Shown here piece by piece: positions 42,662-52,153 of a stretch of DNA of 64,000 nucleotides. This stretch comes from Neisseria sp. Marseille-Q5346 (lineage in GTDB: Bacteria; Pseudomonadota; Gammaproteobacteria; Burkholderiales; Neisseriaceae). The DNA is taken from positions 2,170,001 through 2,234,000 of the forward strand of contig NZ_OX336253.1 in NCBI RefSeq assembly GCF_946902045.1, given 5' to 3'. A program made the translations under genes and the position numbers. Position 1 is the first letter of the stretch. Each line of letters starts with the position of its first letter. The notes beneath the pieces were generated by a model. It had not been told where the DNA came from and made no database searches. It saw nothing but the letters and a program-made list of their open reading frames with translations.

Positions 42662-44941
42662 TCAAACCGCCGCTGTTTCAGGTTTGACCTTGCTTTTCTT
42701 AAACTTCAACACGGCTTCTTCTTTTGCTGCATCCCAGTCTATCCGCACAAAACCACCTTCGGCGAGTTTGCCGAACAGGAGTTCGTCGGCGAGCGGTTTG
42801 CGGATTTTTTCCTGAATCAGTCGGTTCATTGGACGTGCACCCATTTGCGGGTCGAAACCTTTTTCCGCTAGATATTTGCGCAAGGCCGGTGTGAATTCGG
42901 CTTCGACTTTTTTGTCGAGGAGCTGGTGTTCGAGCTGGAGCAGGAATTTGTCCACGACTTTGACGATAATGGGTTCGGACAAGGGCGCAAACGGGATAAT
43001 CGCATCCAAGCGGTTGCGGAACTCGGGCGTGAAGAGTTTGTTGATTGCCTGCATTTCGTCGCCGCGTTCGCGTTTGGCGGTAAAGCCGAGGCTGGGGCGG
43101 CTGAGGCTTTCTGCGCCTGCGTTGGTGGTCATAATCAGGATGACGTTGCGGAAGTCGGCACTCTTGCCGTTGTTGTCGGTCAGCTTGCCTGCGTCCATGA
43201 CTTGTAGGAGGACGTTGAAAATGTCAGGGTGGGCTTTTTCGATTTCGTCCAAGAGCAACACGCAATGCGGCTGTTTGTTGATGGCTTCGGTTAAAAGGCC
43301 GCCTTGTTCAAAGCCGACATAGCCCGGAGGCGCGCCGATGAGGCGCGATACGGCGTGGCGTTCCATGTATTCGGACATATCAAAGCGTTGCAGTGGTACG
43401 CCCATCGAGTAGGCAAGCTGTTTGGCAACTTCGGTTTTGCCGACGCCGGTAGGACCGGAGAAGAGGAAGCTGCCTATCGGTTTGTCGGGCAGGGCAAGGC
43501 CGGAGCGCGACATTTTGACGGCGGCAACCAGCGCGTCGATGGCGTTTTCCTGACCGTAAACCATGTTTTTCAAATCGCGGCCAAGGAATTGCAGCACTTG
43601 TTTGTCGTCGTGCGACACGGTTTTTTCAGGAATCCGCGCAACTTTGGCGATGACGGTTTCGATTTGCGCTTTACCGATGACTTTTTTCTGTTTGGATTTG
43701 GGCTGAATCCGTTGTGCCGCGCCTGCTTCGTCCATCACGTCGATGGCTTTGTCGGGCAGGAAACGCTCGTTGATGTAACGTGCGGAAAGTTCGGCTGCGG
43801 CTTCAAGTGCGCCTTGCGTATAGCGGACTTGGTGAAAATCTTCAAACATCGGTTTCAAGCCGCGCAGGATTTGCACGGTTTCGGAAACAGTAGGTTCGAT
43901 CACATCGATTTTTTGGAAACGGCGGCTTAAGGCGTGGTCTTTGTCGAAAATGGTGCGGTATTCGTCGTAAGTGGTCGCGCCGATACAGCGCAATGAACCT
44001 TTTGCTAATGCGGGTTTGAGCAGGTTGGATGCGTCCATCGTGCCGCCGCTGGTGCTACCTGCGCCGATGATGGTGTGGATTTCGTCGATGAATAAAATGG
44101 CGTGCGGGATTTTTTCGAGCTGTTTCAAGACGGATTTGACCCGCGCTTCAAAGTCGCCGCGGTATTTCGTGCCCGCCAAAAGCGAACCCATATCCAGTGC
44201 GTACACTTCGGCTTCTTTAAGCGCGTCGGGAATGTCGCCGTTGACGATTTGGTGTGCCAAACCTTCCGCCAGTGCAGTTTTGCCCACGCCAGCCTCGCCG
44301 ACCAAAAGCGGATTATTTTTGCGGCGGCGGCACAGGATTTGCACCAGCCGTTCCATTTCGTGTTTGCGACCAATCAAAGGGTCGATACGGCCGGCTTTGA
44401 CTTCGGCGTTGAGGTTGACGGTGTAGTCGGAAAGGGAGCCGGTTTTTTGTTCCGCTTCTTCGCCCTCGCGTCCCAGGCCGTCTGAATCATTGCCGTCTTC
44501 GTCATCGGGCGAGCCATGGGCAATGCAACGCAAGACTTCAAAGCGTGTAATGGATTGCAATTTGAGGAAATAAACGGCATGGCTTTCGGATTCGCTCATC
44601 ATGGCAACCAAAATATCCAAAGGCTCTACTGCGGCTTTTCCGGCAGACTGAGTATGCACCATTGCCCGTTGGATGACGCGTTGGAAGCCCAATGTCGGCT
44701 GGGTTTCGACCGCATCCAGAAGATGATCGGGAATTTGCGGCGTGTTTTCTGCAACGCTTGCCGCAAGCTGTTCGGACAGGACTTTTAAATCCGCACCACA
44801 CAGTTTCAAGACGTTCGGCACAGCCGCATCTTCTTCTATCAGCACCAAAAGCAGGTGTTCCAAGCTGATAAACTCATAACGCGCGTTGCGTGCTTCACGG
44901 TAGAGCAGTTGCAGGATGTGTTCCAATTCGGGTGAAAGCAT
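42662..44941 (-). CDS. clpA: ATP-dependent Clp protease ATP-binding subunit ClpA
   Basis: A 759-residue AAA+ unfoldase. N-terminal Clp-N double repeat (1-145), first AAA module with GEAGVGKT (about 214-221), second with GPTGVGKT (about 495-502) and DEIEKAHPDIFNVLLQVMD, and a C-terminal D2-small domain. It lacks the coiled-coil middle domain of ClpB. It feeds substrates to ClpP. clpS lies 3 bases upstream, so the two are one operon. Confidence 0.97.
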   Translation of the reverse strand: MLSPELEHILQLLYREARNARYEFISLEHLLLVLIEEDAAVPNVLKLCGADLKVLSEQLAASVAENTPQIPDHLLDAVETQPTLGFQRVIQRAMVHTQSAGKAAVEPLDILVAMMSESESHAVYFLKLQSITRFEVLRCIAHGSPDDEDGNDSDGLGREGEEAEQKTGSLSDYTVNLNAEVKAGRIDPLIGRKHEMERLVQILCRRRKNNPLLVGEAGVGKTALAEGLAHQIVNGDIPDALKEAEVYALDMGSLLAGTKYRGDFEARVKSVLKQLEKIPHAILFIDEIHTIIGAGSTSGGTMDASNLLKPALAKGSLRCIGATTYDEYRTIFDKDHALSRRFQKIDVIEPTVSETVQILRGLKPMFEDFHQVRYTQGALEAAAELSARYINERFLPDKAIDVMDEAGAAQRIQPKSKQKKVIGKAQIETVIAKVARIPEKTVSHDDKQVLQFLGRDLKNMVYGQENAIDALVAAVKMSRSGLALPDKPIGSFLFSGPTGVGKTEVAKQLAYSMGVPLQRFDMSEYMERHAVSRLIGAPPGYVGFEQGGLLTEAINKQPHCVLLLDEIEKAHPDIFNVLLQVMDAGKLTDNNGKSADFRNVILIMTTNAGAESLSRPSLGFTAKRERGDEMQAINKLFTPEFRNRLDAIIPFAPLSEPIIVKVVDKFLLQLEHQLLDKKVEAEFTPALRKYLAEKGFDPQMGARPMNRLIQEKIRKPLADELLFGKLAEGGFVRIDWDAAKEEAVLKFKKSKVKPETAAV

Positions 44942-44944
44942 GGT

Positions 44945-45256
44945 TTAAACCTCTTCGACTATACATTTGAGCGGATGCCCTTCAGCTTTGGCGCGTTCCA
45001 TGACCTGATGTTGCTTGGTCTGGGCAATATCGCGCGTGTAGGTGCCGCACAGGCCTTTGCCTTCGTGGTGCACCAGCAGCATAACGGCCACTGCCTGTTC
45101 CTGTGCAAGCATAAAGACTTCGGTCAGGATTTCGACGACAAACTCCATGGTGGTGTAATCGTCGTTCAATAAAAATACGCCGTAACGTTTCGGCGGCTGT
45201 GTGTTGATATCGCTGAGCAGGGTATCGGATTGGTGGTCGGTATTCGGATGGTTCAT
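44945..45256 (-). CDS. clpS: ClpA adaptor protein ClpS
   Basis: A 103-residue N-end-rule adaptor. Core YGVFLLNDDYTTMEFVVEIL contains the NDD substrate pocket, and VHHEGKGLCGTYTRDIA the second conserved element. It selects N-degron proteins for ClpAP. It is the first gene of clpS-clpA. Confidence 0.97.
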   Translation of the reverse strand: MNHPNTDHQSDTLLSDINTQPPKRYGVFLLNDDYTTMEFVVEILTEVFMLAQEQAVAVMLLVHHEGKGLCGTYTRDIAQTKQHQVMERAKAEGHPLKCIVEEV

Positions 45257-45360
45257 AATCTTAGGTTTCAGTTTTCAGACGGCCTGTTTTAGAGTGCAAA
45301 CCGTTTTCTGTTGTATTTCGGCAATTTTTTTCTATTTTCCCACTTTTTTGAAAACATAGC

Positions 45361-45513
45361 TTGACGTTTTGTCTTAACAAATGTAAAAAGACGGTTAAGC
45401 AGAAGTTGGCACTCGACCGCGTATGCAATACGTGGGAGAAACGCTGAACGTTTTAGTTTGCTGTATGCCTTGTTTTGCTGATTTTGTTAATTTTTAAGTA
45501 TAGGAAGTTTCTA
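45361..45513 (+). promoter_or_regulatory. Promoter and long leader of the cold-shock gene
   Basis: -35 TTGACG (45361-45366) and, after 17 bases, a weak -10 TAAAAA (45384-45389) would give a leader of about 120 bases before the ATG. Long leaders are typical of cspA-type genes and act as temperature-responsive RNA structures. AGGAAG lies 8 bases from the start. Confidence 0.45.
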
Positions 45514-45717
45514 ATGGCAACCGGTATCGTAAAATGGTTTAACGACGCTAAAGGTTTTGGTTTCATCACTCCTGATGAAGGTGGCGAAGATTTGTTCGCT
45601 CACTTCTCAGCGATCAACATGGAAGGTTTCAAAACCCTGAAAGAAGGCCAACGCGTGTCTTTCGACGTAACCACCGGCCCTAAAGGCAAACAAGCTGCTA
45701 ACATTCAAGCTGCTTAA
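45514..45717 (+). CDS. cspA: Cold-shock domain protein
   Basis: A 67-residue OB-fold protein with RNP1 KGFGFI and RNP2 DLFAHFS, which bind single-stranded nucleic acid. It acts as an RNA chaperone. The true start is the ATG at 45514 ([10 protein letters not shown]), with AGGAAG upstream, not the earlier in-frame ATG. An intrinsic terminator follows. Confidence 0.96.
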
Positions 45718-45745
45718 TCAAATGCGCGGCGTAAGCCGTAAAATC

Positions 45746-45770
45746 ATGGCGGGGTTTCCCGCCATTTTTT
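45746..45770 (+). terminator. Intrinsic terminator of cspA
   Basis: ATGGCGGG (45746-45753) pairs with CCCGCCAT (45758-45765), then a T-run. Confidence 0.88.
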
Positions 45771-45792
45771 ATGGGCGTTCGAGTCAAAAATT

Positions 45793-46008
45793 ATGAATCA
45801 AAATTCATCTTATCAAAATGCATTAAACCAGTTGGACGAGCTTATCCGTCATTTTCGCAGCGAAGGCGAAGTCAGCTGCGCCGTTGCCGAGCGTGAAGAC
45901 CAAATCTTGATCCGCCTTGCCGATTTGAAACTGGATTTGCGCCCTGAAGATGAAAAAGCCATTGCCGATATAGACCGCTTTTACCGTCGCCATGTTTTAA
46001 GCGAATAA
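45793..46008 (+). CDS. Small hypothetical helical protein
   Basis: 71 residues, charged and predicted all-helical, starting MNQNSSYQNALNQLDELIRH. No signal, membrane segment or recognised motif. It begins 23 bases after the csp terminator and is followed by smpB on the same strand. Codon use is like its neighbours, so I consider it real. Function unknown. Confidence 0.6.
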   Translation: MNQNSSYQNALNQLDELIRHFRSEGEVSCAVAEREDQILIRLADLKLDLRPEDEKAIADIDRFYRRHVLSE

Positions 46009-46093
46009 ACGTTTCAAAACCGTTTGCCGTTTTATTTTTTTAAGCATGCCTGATAAAATAGGCCGTCTGAAAAGTTTGTAAAGAATCAGCACA

Positions 46094-46540
46094 ATGAGTA
46101 TTGCCAATAATAAAAAAGCCTTTCACGATTTCTTTATCGAGGACCAAATCGAAGCCGGTATAGTATTGGAGGGATGGGAAGTTAAAGCCATCCGCGCTGC
46201 ACGCGTGCAATTAAAAGAAAGCTATATCTACTGGAAAAAAGACGCATTCTATTTGGTGGGCTGCCACATTACCGCATTGCCCACTGCCTCGACACACGTC
46301 AAACCCGACCCTGTCCGTCCGCGTAAGTTGTTGTTGAAACAATCGGAAATCAATAAGTTAATCGGCAAAACCGAACGTGCAGGTTATACGATTGTGCCCT
46401 TAAACCTGCATTACACCCGCGGTAGAATCAAAGTGGAAATCGGTTTGGCCAAGGGTAAGAAACAGCATGACAAACGCCAAAGCCTGAAAGAAGCGGATTG
46501 GAAGCGTGAGAAACAGCGTTTGATGAAAAACGTACGTTGA
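46094..46540 (+). CDS. smpB: SsrA-binding protein SmpB
   Basis: A 148-residue partner of tmRNA in trans-translation. It has [48 protein letters not shown] and the C-terminal [20 protein letters not shown] tail that enters the ribosome decoding centre. Length fits. The tmRNA gene is not in the window. Confidence 0.97.
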   Translation: MSIANNKKAFHDFFIEDQIEAGIVLEGWEVKAIRAARVQLKESYIYWKKDAFYLVGCHITALPTASTHVKPDPVRPRKLLLKQSEINKLIGKTERAGYTIVPLNLHYTRGRIKVEIGLAKGKKQHDKRQSLKEADWKREKQRLMKNVR

Positions 46541-46544
46541 TTTT

Positions 46545-46576
46545 TTCAGACGGCCTTTGCAGAAAGGCCGTCTGAA
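46545..46576. terminator. Inverted DUS pair after smpB
   Basis: TTCAGACGGCCT (46545-46556) and AGGCCGTCTGAA (46565-46576), 8-base loop, after a T-run that follows the smpB stop. Confidence 0.7.
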
Positions 46577-46611
46577 TATTTATTGTTTGAAAATTTTAAA
46601 AAGGAAAACAG

Positions 46612-47052
46612 ATGAAAACCATAATTTTAGCGGCGGCTTCAGCCGTATTGTTGCTGGGCGCGTGTTCCACTACTGAACAAAGAGTATTGAAACCTGAAGA
46701 GCTGACCAGCATCAAACATGTCTGCATCATTCAAAATGCAAAAGTAAGGCCGCATGATTTGGATCGTGCTTTGTCTAAAGCTTTGGCAAAACGCGGCATT
46801 GGCAGCACGATTGTGACAGCGGATAACCGCGGCAAACTGTATGATTCTTCTTGCCCGTATAATCTGCGTTACAAAACCAAAGGCAATGACGAAATCTTGC
46901 GTAAAGGCGTATTTGTGTTGAGAAGCACCAAGTACGCGGTTTCTACTGTCAGCTACTCTTTAAATGATGAAAACCACTTCCGAACCAACCCTGATTTGGT
47001 GAAACAGGCTGAAGGCGTTGTGGCCAAATTGTTGGAAAAAAACAGCAAATAA
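46612..47052 (+). CDS. Small lipoprotein (Sbal_3080-like)
   Basis: 146 residues with lipobox LGAC (C18). The mature part has IKHVCIIQNAKVRPHDLDRALSKALAKRGIGSTIV, which resembles the small lipoproteins called the Sbal_3080 family (from memory, unchecked). Two Cys (about C38, C83) could form a disulfide. AAAGGAAA precedes the ATG. Function unknown. Confidence 0.75.
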   Translation: MKTIILAAASAVLLLGACSTTEQRVLKPEELTSIKHVCIIQNAKVRPHDLDRALSKALAKRGIGSTIVTADNRGKLYDSSCPYNLRYKTKGNDEILRKGVFVLRSTKYAVSTVSYSLNDENHFRTNPDLVKQAEGVVAKLLEKNSK

Positions 47053-47064
47053 AAGCCAGAATAA

Positions 47065-47110
47065 AAAACCGGCTTGCCGTGATATGGAGAATATCGGGCA
47101 AGCCGGTTTT
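47065..47110. terminator. Intrinsic bidirectional terminator
   Basis: AAAACCGGCTTGCC (47065-47078) pairs with GGCAAGCCGGTTTT (47097-47110), an 14-bp stem with flanking A and T runs. It lies between convergent genes. Confidence 0.9.
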
Positions 47111-47124
47111 ATTTTCAGACGGCC

Positions 47125-47610
47125 TTAAATGGATTTGATTTTTTCCCAAAGGGTTTTGACTGTACCTTGATAGTAGGTTTCGGAAGTGCAATAGACTGTT
47201 TCTAAAGCGCATTGTCCTTGTGAGCCGTATTTTTTGATACACTGGTTCAAGGCAATTTGATGCACGGTTTTGAAACGTGGGGAGGTAATGGCTACCACGT
47301 TTTGAGCAGTCAATTTGCCCATGGCTTTAGGATAGGCAACAGCGATACAGGTGTTGTGCAGAGGGACAACCGTTTTGCAGCCTGTTGCTTGGCCTGCGCT
47401 GATACCGGCTAAGGCATCTTGGCCTTTACAGAATGTTTCGAGTTCGGCTGTTGCATCCAGTTGGGTGGCATTTTCTTTGGTGGTTTTGATTTGCAGCGCT
47501 TCATTGCTGTCGGCAGGATTTTGCCACATGGCCAGGTAGCCGTAAGTATCGGCAGCCAGGGCGGCAGGAGTCAGTGCGCAAAGGATAAGTGTCATTAGTG
47601 TTTTTTTCAT
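47125..47610 (-). CDS. Secreted cysteine-rich protein (DUF4189-like)
   Basis: 161 residues after choosing ATG 47610, which starts the signal peptide MKKTLMTLILCALTPAALA. The mature protein has six cysteines in a pattern (ETFCKGQ, ATGCKTVV, HNTCIAV, ALNQCIKK, GQCALETVYC) like DUF4189 domains, which are periplasmic and disulfide-bonded. CAGGGAAC lies upstream of the ATG. Function unknown. Confidence 0.75.
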   Translation of the reverse strand: MKKTLMTLILCALTPAALAADTYGYLAMWQNPADSNEALQIKTTKENATQLDATAELETFCKGQDALAGISAGQATGCKTVVPLHNTCIAVAYPKAMGKLTAQNVVAITSPRFKTVHQIALNQCIKKYGSQGQCALETVYCTSETYYQGTVKTLWEKIKSI

Positions 47611-47716
47611 AATTTGTTCCCTGTTTGTTGGGTATTTGTTGTCATTATAAAGCAAAAGTACTTATTTGATATAAATTTGCTTTTAAAATGAATATTTAGT
47701 GTGGCAGATAGATTAT

Positions 47717-47742
47717 AGGCCGTCTGAAATTTCAGACGGCCT
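47717..47742. terminator. Inverted DUS terminator of trxB
   Basis: AGGCCGTCTGAA (47717-47728) and TTCAGACGGCCT (47731-47742) with a 2-base loop, on the downstream side of minus-strand trxB. Confidence 0.75.
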
Positions 47743-47781
47743 TTTGATTATGTTTTAAAGAATATGGCGTAGCTTAGAGGC

Positions 47782-48780
<999 letters not shown>

Positions 48781-48840
48781 TCAGATGGCCTGAATTTTAC
48801 TTGAATTTGCCGCCGTCTGAAATATGTTTGTCGCTTGGGT

Positions 48841-50136
48841 TTAGTGGCTGTCTTTCCATTGATAGTATTTTGAACCGAGGAAAGAGCCGAGTTTACGCAG
48901 GAAAGGCTGGGTAATGATGTTGCTGTGGCGCAGTTGCTCAAAAGGTTTCAGACGGCCGTCATCGCCCATAATGGTTTCAGCAATTGCCAAACCGGCAATG
49001 CCGGTAATCGCCATGCCGTGTCCGGAATAGCCTTGGGCGTAGAAAACGGTAGGGGCGAGGCGGCCAAAATGTGGGGCGAGGTTGCGTGTGATGTCGCATT
49101 CGCCGCCCCAAGAATGCTCGATTCTGACGTCGGCAAGTTGCGGGAAAACTTTCAACATGTCTTGGCGGACGAGTTCGGTCATGCGGTCAGGGTCGTCGAT
49201 AAATTCGTTGTCTTTGCCGCCGAAAAGCAGGCGGCCGTCAGCGCTGAGGCGGTAGTAGTCAAGGACGTGGCGGTTGTCGCAGATGGCCATATTGTTGCGG
49301 ATCAGATCTTTGGCACGCTCGCCCAGAGGCTCGGTGGCGATGATAAAGGTGCTGACTGCAATGGCTTTTTGTTCCAATACTTTGAATTTCGGGTGTAAAC
49401 CGGCATAAGTATTGACGGCATAAACGAGGTTTTTGCACTCAACGCTGCCATTGGGCGTATGAACCAGCCAGCCGTTATCGCATGGTTCGATACGCGTCAT
49501 CGGGGATTGCTCAAAAAGTTGTGCGCCTGCATCGGCTGCCGCTTTGGCAATGCCTAGGGTGTAATTGAGCGGGTGTAAGTGGCCGGATAAAGGATCAAAT
49601 TGCGCGCCTTGATACATATCGCTGGCAAGTTGCTGCTTCAGCGTGGCTTTATCCCAAAGCTGGTAATGGCTTGCGCCATAATGTTTTTGGGCGTATTCGT
49701 GCCATTGTTGCAATTCTTCCCAATGCTGAGGACGGACGGCGACGGTAGCGTAGCCGCGTTGCCAATCGCATTGGATGTTGTGTTTTTGAATGCGCGAGTC
49801 AACCAGTTCAACGGCTTGCAGAGATTGCTGCCAGAACCATTGGGCCTGTTCCAAACCGACTTGTTTTTCGATTTCTTCCATGCCGCAGGCAAAGTCGCTG
49901 ATGACTTGTCCGCCGCTTCGGCCTGATGCGCCGAAACCGATACGGGCGGCTTCAAGTACGATGACGTCATGGCCGTTTTCAGCAAGCGGTAGGGTGGTGC
50001 ATAAGCTGGACAGACCGCCGCCGATAACGCAGGTTTCAGTTTTCAGACGGCCTTCAAGCGTCGGATAAGACGGATGGGGATTGGCCGTGCTGACATAGTA
50101 GGAAGGAAGGTATTCTTTGAAGCTGGGATTGATCAT
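48841..50136 (-). CDS. FAD-dependent amine oxidase, PuuB/OrdL-like
   Basis: A 431-residue DAO-family flavoprotein. FAD-binding VIGGGLSSL (37-45) and a C-terminal WGGECDITRNLAPHFGRL... GYSGHGM segment are typical of gamma-glutamylputrescine oxidase (PuuB) and related enzymes. Just upstream on the same strand lies the putrescine ABC set potGHI, which supports a polyamine role. The N-terminal SYYVSTANPHPSYPTLEG matches the PuuB-like start. Two DUS cores lie inside (EGRLKTE and DGRLKPF). Confidence 0.83.
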   Translation of the reverse strand: MINPSFKEYLPSYYVSTANPHPSYPTLEGRLKTETCVIGGGLSSLCTTLPLAENGHDVIVLEAARIGFGASGRSGGQVISDFACGMEEIEKQVGLEQAQWFWQQSLQAVELVDSRIQKHNIQCDWQRGYATVAVRPQHWEELQQWHEYAQKHYGASHYQLWDKATLKQQLASDMYQGAQFDPLSGHLHPLNYTLGIAKAAADAGAQLFEQSPMTRIEPCDNGWLVHTPNGSVECKNLVYAVNTYAGLHPKFKVLEQKAIAVSTFIIATEPLGERAKDLIRNNMAICDNRHVLDYYRLSADGRLLFGGKDNEFIDDPDRMTELVRQDMLKVFPQLADVRIEHSWGGECDITRNLAPHFGRLAPTVFYAQGYSGHGMAITGIAGLAIAETIMGDDGRLKPFEQLRHSNIITQPFLRKLGSFLGSKYYQWKDSH

Positions 50137-50179
50137 GATTTGAGCTTTAGGTTGGTTTTCACTTCATTGAAAATAGGTT

Positions 50180-50224
50180 TTCAGACGGCCTGGAATGTGG
50201 GTTTGGGTTCAGGCCGTCTGAAAG
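50180..50224. repeat. Inverted DUS pair upstream of the amine oxidase
   Basis: TTCAGACGGCCT (about 50180-50191) and AGGCCGTCTGAA (about 50212-50223) face each other across about 20 bases. They lie between the oxidase gene and the pot operon. Confidence 0.7.
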
Positions 50225-50240
50225 GATAAGATGCAGTTAA

Positions 50241-50277
50241 TAAAACAGGCTGTTCCGACACTTTATCGGACAGCCTG
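50241..50277 (-). terminator. Intrinsic terminator of the pot operon
   Basis: CAGGCTG-T-TCCGA (50246-50258) pairs with TCGGACAGCCTG (50266-50277), with one bulge and a T-rich tail on the minus strand. It ends potGHI. Confidence 0.75.
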
Positions 50278-50285
50278 TCTGCATA

Positions 50286-51173
50286 TTAGGCGGCTTTCTC
50301 GGCTGCCAATTTTTCTTGGCGGTAGGCTTCGGCAGCCTCGCGTTCCCGTTTGGTTGCCTGACGCATCATCCAGTAGTTAACGACAATAACCAGTGTACCG
50401 ATGATACCGATCAGGATGGTTGCCAAAACGTTCATCTGAGGGTCAAGGCCGAGTTTGATTTTGGAGAAAATCACTTGTGGCAATGTCGATGAACCCGGGC
50501 CTGACAGGAAGGAGGTAATCACCAAGTCGTCCAAAGACAGGGTAATGCCCAAGAGGAAGCCGGAAGCAATCGCAGGGGCAATCAGTGGTAGGGTAATCAC
50601 GAAGAAAATCTTCAGCGGACGGGCACCCAAGTCCATAGCAGCTTCTTCCAAGGATTGATCCAATTCCACCAAGCGCGAGCGGATAACGACGGTAATGTAC
50701 GCCATACAAAGTGTGGTGTGGCCGAGGAAGATGGTGAAGAAGCCGCGATCGAAGTAGAGCGATTGCAACAATTCACTGCCTTGCAGGAACATCTGCACCT
50801 GAATAATCAACAGCAGCATGGACAAACCGGTAATCACATCAGGCATCACCATAGGCGCGGAAATCATACCGGCAAACAGGGTGCTGCCGCGGAAGCGTTT
50901 AATACGCGCCATGGCGTAGCCTGCCAATGTGCCGAGTGCCACGGCGGCAAGCGAGGAAACGATGGCGATACGCAATGACAGCCAGGCCGCTTCCAAGATG
51001 GTGTCGTTTTCCATTAATGCGCCGTACCATTTGGTTGAGAAACCGCCCCAAACGGTAACCAGTTTGGATTCATTGAAAGAATAGATGACCAAAACCACCA
51101 GCGGAATATAGAGGAATGCCAGCGAGAGCAGGAGCATCAGTTTCAAGAACCAGGATAATTTGGTTTTCTGCAT
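50286..51173 (-). CDS. potI: Putrescine ABC transporter permease PotI
   Basis: A 295-residue permease with six membrane helices. The start LYIPLVVLVIYSFNESKLVTVWGGFSTKWY closely follows PotI, and the coupling loop is LEEAAMDLGARPLKIFFVITLPLIAPAI. Its ATG overlaps the potH stop (TAATG), implying coupled translation. With PotG and PotH it imports putrescine; the periplasmic binding protein (PotF/PotD) is not in the window. Confidence 0.93.
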   Translation of the reverse strand: MQKTKLSWFLKLMLLLSLAFLYIPLVVLVIYSFNESKLVTVWGGFSTKWYGALMENDTILEAAWLSLRIAIVSSLAAVALGTLAGYAMARIKRFRGSTLFAGMISAPMVMPDVITGLSMLLLIIQVQMFLQGSELLQSLYFDRGFFTIFLGHTTLCMAYITVVIRSRLVELDQSLEEAAMDLGARPLKIFFVITLPLIAPAIASGFLLGITLSLDDLVITSFLSGPGSSTLPQVIFSKIKLGLDPQMNVLATILIGIIGTLVIVVNYWMMRQATKREREAAEAYRQEKLAAEKAA

Positions 51174-52138
51174 TATTTGCCTCCTTCTTCCAATTCGCGG
51201 TTTTCATAGTGCTGGAACAGGGCAATCGGTACAACCAGCAGGGCAACCATGACGACGGCGACGGCAGAAGCCAGCGGCCAGTTGTTTTGGTCGAAGAATG
51301 CCTGCCACAATACTTTACCGATCATCAGGTTTTCAGAACCGCCCACCAATTCAGGAATCACAAATTCACCGACGGCTGGAACGAAGACCAGCATAGAGCC
51401 TGCGATGATGCCTGTTTTGGATAAAGGCAAGGTAATGGTAAAGAACGATTTGATCGGACCTGCGCCCAAGTCGGAAGCAGCTTCGAGCAGACGGTTGTCC
51501 AGTTTTACCAGTTGTGTGTACAGCGGCAAAATCATAAACGGCAGATAGGCGTAAACCATCACCAAATTCAGCGAGAAAGCATTGTAGAACAGGTCTAAAG
51601 GCTCGTTGATGATTCCGTATTTGATTAAGAAATTGTTGATGATGCCGTTGTGACCCAATAAGCCCATCCATGCGTAAACACGCAACAGGAAAGAGGTCCA
51701 GAAAGGCAGCATGATTGCCAACAGCAGGCCGTTGCGCGCAGCCGGATTGGCGCGTGAAATGGCATAAGCGGTCGGATAACCAATCAACAGGCAGATGATG
51801 GTCGTTGTCAGCGCAGTCTTAATTGAAGACCAGTAGGTCATCAGATAGATATTGCTGTTTTCACTGTCGCCAAACGGATTGAGCGTATTCCAAAAGTTTT
51901 GGAAGATGTCGGCGTAGTTCTGATAGCTGATGGCAATGTTCAGACGGCCTAAGTCTTCATCAATCGTCGTCAAAGGCGTAAATGGCGGAATGGCGATTTC
52001 TTGTTCGGCAAAGCTGATTTTCAAGACGATGGCGAACGGAATCAGAAACAACACAAAGAGCCAGATATACGGCACGGCAATCACTGCACGCTGTCCAGGA
52101 CGGCGAAACAGTTTCTTTTTTAGTTTTTTAAGGTCCAT
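51173..52138 (-). CDS. potH: Putrescine ABC transporter permease PotH
   Basis: A 321-residue permease. VIAVPYIWLFVLFLIPFAIVLKISFAE, PFWTSFLLRVYAWMGLLGHNGIINNFL and VPAVGEFVIPELVGG follow PotH closely, with the EAA loop LLEAASDLGAGPIKSFFTITLPLSKTGI. Six helices. It lies between potG (15-base gap) and potI (1-base overlap). Confidence 0.94.
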   Translation of the reverse strand: MDLKKLKKKLFRRPGQRAVIAVPYIWLFVLFLIPFAIVLKISFAEQEIAIPPFTPLTTIDEDLGRLNIAISYQNYADIFQNFWNTLNPFGDSENSNIYLMTYWSSIKTALTTTIICLLIGYPTAYAISRANPAARNGLLLAIMLPFWTSFLLRVYAWMGLLGHNGIINNFLIKYGIINEPLDLFYNAFSLNLVMVYAYLPFMILPLYTQLVKLDNRLLEAASDLGAGPIKSFFTITLPLSKTGIIAGSMLVFVPAVGEFVIPELVGGSENLMIGKVLWQAFFDQNNWPLASAVAVVMVALLVVPIALFQHYENRELEEGGK

Positions 52139-52153
52139 TGCATTTCCCTCAAA